Origin: a virus
DNA length: 33,259 nucleotides
Virus record (IMG/VR): IMGVR_UViG_3300029787_000189
Location: 1 to 33,259 of that record
Strand: one strand, 5' to 3'
The notes under the pieces are model-generated. The model was not told where the DNA came from and ran no database searches. It saw only the letters and a program-made list of their open reading frames with translations. Shown piece by piece: positions 25,201 through 31,300 of the stretch. Both the position numbers and the translations under genes were made by a program. Each line of letters begins with the position of its first letter. Within the stretch, counting starts at the first letter, position 1.

Positions 25201-26024
25201 TTGTATACAACGAGCTACCTGGCACTGTTAAAGATTTTACTTACGCAAACTACGAAGGTACTCAGGCTAGAATAGAGCAAGACTACAATGATGGTTATTT
25301 ATCTACAAACGCTGACAGAAGTGGCTGGTGGATAAGCTCTATTAGATCTGATCTTGAAGCAGGCATGTCTATAAACTTTAAAAATAAAGAAAACAAATGG
25401 CATAACTATCTAATGCCTCTAGGCATAATAACAAGACAAGTCCCAGCTATAGACTATGATTTTGAAAGATTTATAGTTGTTGGCGAGCCTGTAGGATTTG
25501 AAACAGATACCGGTATAGGAGGTAATAGTTTAAGAATAAAGTTTTTAGCTAACAATGTGTTAGAGCCAGATGACCAATTTGGTGCAAACTACGTTAATAC
25601 AGGTAGAGTAGATTTATCTCAAATAAATCCAGACTGGGGAATATTTCTTTTAAGATTACCAGATGGTTTTGAAGATGGTACAGAAGAAGGATCTACAACT
25701 ATTAATCCTGGAAGTTGGGAAAATTTAGGTTTGGTAGCAGGTCTAGCTCCTAATACAGATCATGGTTTTTCAGAAACACATATAGATACTACTCAGCTTT
25801 CTAATGAACAATGGGCGGTTATTACAGCTGATCCATTATTTGACGGAACATATACTCTAGATATAAATGGTCCAAGATATTTAATTGCTTTAGCTCCTCT
25901 AGTTACAGAAAAAGCAGGCGGAGTAAAAGGCTATTATGCTAGAACAGTGTGGAGAAATAATGATTATGAAAACAAATCAGAGCTTTTTGCTACAGCCTTA
26001 AACGCTATAGAAAGCAGCAAATAG
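19206..26024 (+). CDS. Giant tail 'stabilization' / muzzle protein, 2272 aa
   Basis: The N-terminus reads FVKGGMNLDLDERLVGQGLY then REAINIRVSSSSEGNEGSLE, the hallmark opening of the stabilization protein of crAss-like and many marine podovirus genomes. The chain is beta-rich throughout with many Gly, Asp and Asn residues. Repeated segments with Phe/Tyr-Asp-Gly suggest beta-propeller-like blades (for example ITGINVFDGLIFFTDGKHEP, about residues 267-286; a similar FTDGK theme is common to these proteins). No coiled coil is seen, so it is not a tape measure. In crAss-type tails this protein surrounds and extends the neck to form the short barrel. At 6.8 kb it is the largest complete gene here. 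It starts 2 nt after the adaptor stop. Confidence 0.8.
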   Translation: MAELKRTFVKGGMNLDLDERLVGQGLYREAINIRVSSSSEGNEGSLETVKGSFLVAPGDLWDHQLGFGPRNTFGRTVGTAVDKTNDKAYHFIQQHVYVNFLQQEPEGSFSNRDVAIIADAIYEYIPTGGAAAGDIDLVFNDVYEIRTVVESTNVDDNGSYIQLPAGGLQDLDIREDMRILQGQAAIGNPLLVNDYVDGAALNGNHRDPSNLGIDAFYVDYVDRATDRVYVKDDQGVFGASLAGAMQYATFRSKRILNFDLANRYITGINVFDGLIFFTDGKHEPKKINIKRSKVGTLSAVSVYPDWISDRRFFHTRLLLENIDNIAGFRGVPYYDFFGNIDNGTGGVIESHCTVIRPNPEEHLKVLTDVGEVIVEDTRITGSRKAVMTHPFPIHPVWGQGKILQFVVAFANENAFYDEAGNLMYAGSASGASINFVDDYYNLNFLFGGGNFAQAEVQETRNSLCLDVPDALAYANFANSLGGPNAIGNGGEPVTPTEGVGGGTHASGQWEVGGPNEMTADSLVYPAYGQGNVAGAGNGDGETNNPYPLFYKYLNTGLHKYEQVWPIFSLIDPSVENLIAPGPMAVAGNIDFDSSLNLDDLALGDIWVLYAGTAATRGGDALNVPHANPNSNVLTYFEPTASFTGANSNIAETAAAMYDFALNTDNHPINQSYHLGGILGATNVVGGEQNLATVSNYWGLGGDPEGPLRDYVHNGRIDLDENNLYRPTGPGRFVVQPHGFEVGDIVILEGQGNTRHDMTVGRYTDVDVDGNEFYTPASVLSRGGSMFGGVNPADWSILNQGHQDSLPGSSVQHSNLSDPAGNGVTNFRYATRKHDGFADRVKAKIVGIEHVNMRDSGYTVNGINVAANEDGTDGWKDNLGNSYNDLRNKFIFLRDEFVGNLINDGTPDVVHDVTLDDGSEVSLQPSFFSTSHYASQYIITISIEENNLKTDLDPTLRVDLSNRHIEEVQGASGGSLVGEGDGRKNAAMLPLDYNDRKSPYWNRNDLGWGFYSNSGGGIAYDSQDNPKYYGPPLPQVWSVSAISEVDGDYGGRLTDEKALREAMLRFTYRYQYEDNEYSGLAPFTTVIWRTLNQKIDWPNYYISLINEIKNLRLIDWRPKNLPQDVRAVELFVKSEEANNIYSVKKYDYRDGEFNLPANGSYTGLHPFNSNTLGLTLDPNQILRPFDSVPRSAKAQEVSANRIIYGNYLKDYNLDESAADVVNNEFATIDTNIKVDLEVGLSTYVNQIQGEVIGPDGNPISVGVSSDDGAIEIFEEAYSGVNANFGVPQESIKSYRSYQIGIVYRDELGRETPVLTNRRAVIKVSPEDAKKTQRITVAVKTPHPTWAKSYKFFIKDISLDYHVLPLEQIRHFVQTDSDDDTSVEAINAGLTSKSNSILVFSSDHRNKVQEGDILIQKRAHRKSGSPDPVLSNVTNHYEPDNLTLEYEVQKIRNEAPDELTPDLGLEADDDAEFEGKFFVFVNTDRPLIVNNDIGQLPGPNTAKTQAVFETLPKPNYDVDLYYEASQAYPIVLDDETDEQFVKVGRMVEAYRYTAFIGDVGGALGLNSAAVIGDTVFPQLYTNDSDGDGGVSIFDTEVTPITVVSVRTNVGRHSINDDLFTEIKLSAPVTLTVPANPDQLVLKIQEHRGSRLNVGEYIYVTLAQSVVDSDTILVRRHTHLSNFSLTNNIVTPIALPYYNCFCFGNGIEISTAKNSFNGARIQKGVKASSIYDDYAQVKVGEGLIFSGIYNSYSSFNETNQFIEALGITKRFNPDHGDVQKLFSRSNDLLVLCEDKVLKVLANKDAIFKADSNPDLIATNRVLGQSIAFDGEYGISNNPESFAHYGFRSYFTDSKRGVVIRLSKDGMTIISDQGMDSYFKNHLWNTRQIHLDNQPSLRKYIFGSYNIDKGEYLVSGTGFTLLNIEDPIEEGLTVAWDESLNAWTSFRTYTTIGQGYSLKNQYFTPFTTRIYHHDNPGDFGQYGIHDGYHSGQPNRFHDPRVAVVYNELPGTVKDFTYANYEGTQARIEQDYNDGYLSTNADRSGWWISSIRSDLEAGMSINFKNKENKWHNYLMPLGIITRQVPAIDYDFERFIVVGEPVGFETDTGIGGNSLRIKFLANNVLEPDDQFGANYVNTGRVDLSQINPDWGIFLLRLPDGFEDGTEEGSTTINPGSWENLGLVAGLAPNTDHGFSETHIDTTQLSNEQWAVITADPLFDGTYTLDINGPRYLIALAPLVTEKAGGVKGYYARTVWRNNDYENKSELFATALNAIESSK

Positions 26025-26053
26025 ATGTAATAATAATATAATAAAAGAATAAA

Positions 26054-26878
26054 ATGAAAAGTGAAGAGTTAAATAGTCCGTTGCAGCAAAGCTTTAGTGA
26101 TGTTTTTAGTGGTGCTGTACAAGGCGGTGTTGCAGGTGCTAAATCAGGTAGTCTTATTGGCACTGGTATAGGTGTTTTAGCTGGCGCTGCTGGAGGCTTT
26201 TTAACTGGTAGAGCTAACGATGCTATTGAAGAAGAGTTAGCTGAAAAAGAGCAAGATTTTAACAAACAATTAGAAGCTTTCACAAGTGCTGAATTAACAA
26301 ATCCTTTTGCAGGTTTGACTAACACTTTTGCTGGTCTTGAAAACCCTTTAGCTAAAATATCTACAGAGAATAAATTTGAAGACTTAACTGTTAATTTAAA
26401 ATCTGCAGATTACCAAAGACAAATGGCTGAAGAGTCTCAAGCTGCCATACTACAAACAGCTAGAGCTGGAGCTGGCGGTGCTGGTGGTATAGCTAGTATT
26501 GCTGGTCTTTTAGCTAAACAAAACGCACAAGTAAGACAACAAATAGCAGCAGATATTGGTTCTCAAGAAGCTCAAAACGAAAGATTAAAAGCACAAGGTG
26601 CTGAAAATGCTAGACAAGTTGAAATGAATATAGGCAGAGCACAATTAGATCTTGATAAAACAGAAGCTCAAGCTGGCATGACTTTGCAACAGCTTCAAGC
26701 TCAAGGTGCAATGGACACTATGAAGTTACAAGAAGATAGAAAAGCTTTAGCACTAGGCTTTCAAGCACAACAACTTGCAAGTGATACTGAAGCTGCAACT
26801 GCTGAAACAGAAGCAAACAACCAGCTACTTAGCAACGTGCTAAGCTCAGCTCCAGATATTATAGAAGCTTTTAGCTAG
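26054..26878 (+). CDS. Glycine-zipper internal/ejection-type virion protein, 274 aa
   Basis: Residues about 16-56 are dominated by Gly and Ala spaced every three to four residues (GAVQGGVAGAKSGSLIGTGI, then GVLAGAAGGFLTG), a glycine-zipper able to insert into or pack against membrane. A helical, Gln/Ala-rich coiled-coil body follows, with ARAGAGGAGGIASIAGLLAK (about 136-155) as a second Gly/Ala-rich segment, and the protein ends in a short acidic helix. Small internal proteins of podoviruses that are ejected to bridge the cell envelope have this type of composition. Together with the next two genes it forms a likely internal-protein group. No signal peptide or enzyme motif is visible. Confidence 0.65.
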   Translation: MKSEELNSPLQQSFSDVFSGAVQGGVAGAKSGSLIGTGIGVLAGAAGGFLTGRANDAIEEELAEKEQDFNKQLEAFTSAELTNPFAGLTNTFAGLENPLAKISTENKFEDLTVNLKSADYQRQMAEESQAAILQTARAGAGGAGGIASIAGLLAKQNAQVRQQIAADIGSQEAQNERLKAQGAENARQVEMNIGRAQLDLDKTEAQAGMTLQQLQAQGAMDTMKLQEDRKALALGFQAQQLASDTEAATAETEANNQLLSNVLSSAPDIIEAFS

Positions 26879-26891
26879 ATTAAATAAAATT

Positions 26892-28328
26892 ATGTCATTA
26901 AACTTTTTACAAAAATCATTAACAAGACTTAGTGAATCTCAAGGCAAGTTTCAAGCTGCTAGAAGCACTGAGTTTGTTCGATACATTAATAAAGCTGTAA
27001 CAGATTTATCTGAAGAAGCTAGTGGTGTTTTAGAGCAAACTGAATCTGCTTATAATGAGTATTTAAAGCAGTCAGATCAACCAGTGTCTAACGAAATAAA
27101 AGATCTGCAAAATTATGCTAAAAATTTATCTAAAAAACCTTTAAAAATAGATATTGCAAATAGTCCTGCTGTTAATAAAACTTTAGTAGAAGAAATAAAC
27201 ATAGATAACGAAGAAGCTTATAGATTAATTAAAAGATCTAAAAACCCTTTTATTAGTAAAGATAAAAAATTAGAAGAGTCTAATCAACTAGCAGAAATTA
27301 AAAACAAATTTAAAGTTTATAAAAAAGATAAAGATATTATAAACGAACTTTATGCTTCTGCAGTAGGCGCTCAAGAAAATCCAGATCCAAATCCAACTAG
27401 GTTAGAACAACTTATACATACTCAATTACTAGATGGTAGTTTTAAAGATAATGTAGTTTGGAACCCTACTATTGAAGGTGAAAAACAGTTAGGCGGATAT
27501 TATAAAGACGGTGAAAAGCTTGTTAAACTAGAAGATATAGGTACTGTAAACAAAGTAGATTTAGAGTTTGAAACTCAAATGGCAGAGTTTGTTAACGATG
27601 CTAGAAAACTTGGTGCTGCAAACAACTGGAACGATGACTCAAGAAGAGAGATTATTAGTGGTATGATAAATTTAGCTAAATCAAATCCTTCTGCTTTGCG
27701 CCCTATTATATTTGGAGGCTTTACAGCTGATAGAACAGAAGGCGCTGAGTCTGCTTATGCTACTATATGGTTAGATAAACTATTAGCAGATAATAATTTA
27801 ACCTCAACAACACCAGCTCAAAGAGATGAAATGCTTGATGTTTTAAAAGATGAAGACTTAACAGATGCTTTTTTAAATTACTTTACAGACTTTATAGATA
27901 ATAATGCTAAAGCTACTATGGCTTTAAACAATAACAAGCCAAATACTGATACAAAAACCGGCGCTAAATTTAGTGCTAACGCAATTAACGAGTTTAATGC
28001 TTTTGTAGAGTCTTATAACTTGCCAGCTGGCTCTTCAATAAATATACCTGGCACTTCTATGTCTGCAAGAAGACTACCTGGCACCGGCGATATTAATAAG
28101 TATCAAATAATGGAGAAAGGTAATCCTATAACTTTAGCAAATCAAAAGCCTTACATAGTGTCTGAAAAAGAGCTTTTAACTATAGCAGAACTTCCAGATC
28201 CTTATAGAAAAAAGCTTAAAAAGCAAAAAAGTGAATATAAAGGCATACCGCTGCGTGACGCTGAGGCTTCAGAAAAATTAACAGTTAATGATTTTGAATC
28301 ATTTACTAATCAGTTACTGAATAAATAA
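26892..28328 (+). CDS. Putative internal virion protein, 478 aa, unknown function
   Basis: The protein is soluble, charged and largely helical. It begins MSLNFLQKSLTRLSESQGKF with AARSTEFVRYINKAVTD, suggesting an amphipathic N-terminal helix. The middle contains DDSRREIISGMINLAKSNPS and a compact ALRPIIFGGFTADRTEG segment. The C-terminal third has short beta stretches (SSINIPGTSMSARRLPGTGD) and ends EKLTVNDFESFTNQLLNK. I recognise no domain. Its position between the glycine-zipper protein and the giant metallopeptidase-containing protein suggests a co-packaged internal or ejection protein. The start follows an A/T leader (attaaataaaatt) 13 bp after the previous stop. Confidence 0.6.
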   Translation: MSLNFLQKSLTRLSESQGKFQAARSTEFVRYINKAVTDLSEEASGVLEQTESAYNEYLKQSDQPVSNEIKDLQNYAKNLSKKPLKIDIANSPAVNKTLVEEINIDNEEAYRLIKRSKNPFISKDKKLEESNQLAEIKNKFKVYKKDKDIINELYASAVGAQENPDPNPTRLEQLIHTQLLDGSFKDNVVWNPTIEGEKQLGGYYKDGEKLVKLEDIGTVNKVDLEFETQMAEFVNDARKLGAANNWNDDSRREIISGMINLAKSNPSALRPIIFGGFTADRTEGAESAYATIWLDKLLADNNLTSTTPAQRDEMLDVLKDEDLTDAFLNYFTDFIDNNAKATMALNNNKPNTDTKTGAKFSANAINEFNAFVESYNLPAGSSINIPGTSMSARRLPGTGDINKYQIMEKGNPITLANQKPYIVSEKELLTIAELPDPYRKKLKKQKSEYKGIPLRDAEASEKLTVNDFESFTNQLLNK

Positions 28329-28337
28329 TATAATTTT

Positions 28338-31300
28338 ATGGATAAAGAATTAGAACTAGAAGTTCAAAAGCTAATTGATGCTGGTAAGTCTAAAACAGAA
28401 ATAGAGACTTATATTACAGACTACGTTGAAGCAAAAAAAGAACAAGCTCCCCAGAAAGTGGATGCCCCTGCGGAGCCAGAAAGTACGGCATCCAAGCCGG
28501 TAGATTTTTTATCGGAATCCAAAAGCTATAAGCCTTTTAATCCTTTAGATATATCTGGTGATTTATCACTAGCTGTTGATCCTACAGGTGGTGTTGGTGC
28601 TGCTGTTGAAATGGCAAATAGTGTTGTTACAGACGAAGAGTTTGAACAAATACAAATAAACAAAAAACAAAAAGAAAACGAAACTTTAGCTCAAGATAAA
28701 GCTGACGCTGCAGCTGATGGCCCGTTGTTGTTTTTAGATTTTAGCCAAGAGCTTGGCGGTGTTATTCCTGGTATTGAAATGACAAAAAAACCTGAGGTTA
28801 GACCAACAATTGACGGGCAAACAAGATCTGCTGAAGGTTTACCGTTTGTGAGTGACGAGCTTGACGGTTACTGGGATTACACAGACAGGCGTTTTGGATC
28901 ACAGAGAGAATATATAAATTCTCTTTGGCAGTCTAAGTATCTAAACGATTTAGAAGCTGTTAATAGTGATAAAAACAAGCTTAACGAAAAAGTAAAAGAA
29001 ATTAGTATAAACTACTTAGACTTAGACGTTGATAAAGATATAGCTGAGTTAAATCAAAAAATAAAAACTTTAGCTGACGGTACAGTTAAAGATGAGTTAA
29101 TAAAGCAAAGAGACGCTAAGTTTAAAAGCAAAAACTACGTGCCGCTATTTGAAGAAGACGGTAGTACTAAAGGTTTTATACAAGAACAATATGAAGAGCA
29201 AGCTCAAAACGATGCAGATGAGTTTCAGTTAGACGAGCTAGAGCAATCAAGATTAAACTTGTACTATGAGCTTGTAGAGCTAGGTAGTTTAGGTGCTCAA
29301 TTTGATGGTAAAAGACCTGTTAAAGACGAAAGAATACTACCTTATGTTGGAAAATCAATTTTAGGTATTAAAGGTGCTCAAAGTGCAGTTGAAAAAATAG
29401 GTGGTGCTGTAAGAGAATTATTTGGTGCAGAAGACACTTATTATGACGATGTAAAACTTCTTGAATTTATATATGACAACGACAAGCTCCCTGCTAATCT
29501 AACTACACTCCCAGGAGAATCTCAAATAGCTCAAAGATTTAATGAAACTTTAAGTAAGTTTAAAATAGCAAATAGAGCTATTGAAATAAAAGCAAATTTA
29601 GCTACGCTAGAAGAAGAAAGTATTTGGCTTGAAGGATTAGATCGTTTTACTAAAAACATAACTGATAAAGGAACTAATTTTACAGAAAGAAACGACGAAG
29701 CTGTAGATTTATTTACTAATTGGTACGCTGAAGCAACTGGCACTACTTTTGACAAAAATGAAGTTTTTAGACCAGGAACATCATCAAGTAGAGCTATACA
29801 AGAAATAGCTAAAAACGGAGCTGCAGACTTAACAGAGTTAGTGCTTGCTATTGCTGTTACTAATAAACTGCCAGTTGGCACAGTTACAAAATACGCAAAA
29901 GCTGGTAGAGGCATGATTGAACAAACGGGTAAAGCTGTTACTTTTCAAAAAAGATTACGTGACAGTAGAGTGGCTTTACAAAAATGGGCGTTAAGAGGTA
30001 ATAAAAGCAAGGCGTATGAAAAAGGTGTTAAAGTAAGTTTAGGCGCTGCAGATGAAATAGTAAAGCTAGGTCTGGCTGATGTAGTTGGTGGTGGTTTATT
30101 TAATTCAGAAGGCTTTGTTTTTAATGATCAAACAGGTGATGTTAACTTAACTTTTCCAGGAGCTTTAGGCGCTGGTAATGTTATGGCTCAAAGTTTAATT
30201 AAAAGAACGATGGCTACTAAAATACCTATACTAACACCTATATTTGCTAATGCTAATAGATCTAAAACGTTAAACGCTTTTATGGGCGCAAACGTGTCGG
30301 CAGGCGTTGGTACATCAACATTAGTTTTTGCAGAGCGAGTAGATGAATATTATAGAGAGCTAATAAATGATAGACAGTTTTTTGAAGCTAAAAAATTAGA
30401 AGAAACTGATCCTGTGCACCACTTTGTAGGACACTATATAAACATGTTTATGATTGGTGGTCCTAGAACTTTAGGTAAACTTAGTAAAGCAATGCAAAGA
30501 GATGTTTTGCGATTGTCTAACAAATTACCTGGCACCGACAAAGCCGGAGCGCTGTTAGGCATAAAACATGGGGCTGAGCCAAAAGATATTGATGCTGCTG
30601 TTCAAAGAAAAATAAATGAAATAAAATCTAATAAAAATTTAGATAAGTTTCAAAAAGAAGAGCAAATAAGTGAGGTTAGAAAAGCTGGTAATAAGCTACA
30701 ATATTTACACGAGTACAATACAGCTATTACAACAGCTAAGTCTCACGGCAACTACATGAAGTTTTTATCTGATCAGTCTGTGCTTCTTAATAAAATAAAA
30801 CAAGGCGTTGAGCTTACGGCTAAAGAAAAAGAGCAATTAGCTAATTTAAAAGAATATGAGTTTGATTATATAAAAGCAGAGCTTGGTGTTGGTAAAAATT
30901 CTATTGAAGGACAGTTGTTTGACCTTAAAAAGAAAAACTTTGAAAACATAGTAGAGTCTTTGAATGCTGAGCGAATACAAGGCCCGCAAAGAGAAAACAT
31001 TATTAATTTAATGGATCAGTACTTAAAAGTAAAAGACAGAAAAATAAACTTAGAAGGTACTCTTAATAAAAGACCTGAGCTAGAGGGTGTTGTAAAAGAA
31101 AAAATAAATAAAATAAACGAGCAGCTAAAAGAAATTACAGACAAAATTGGTATAGAAACTAAGTCTTTTGATGCCGTGTTTGAGCGAATGATTGAAGGTG
31201 AAGTAAACATGGTTAAAGCAGCTGCTAGCGAAATGGGTATTAAAGGTTTTAATGCGCTTAATGGTAGTGGTTTTGCTAGGTTTTTAATGTCAACTGGTAG

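Noticed and set aside
19206-26024. The 2272-residue protein as a tail tape measure
   Set aside because: It is beta-rich without coiled coil, and its N-terminus matches the stabilization protein of short-tailed phages.
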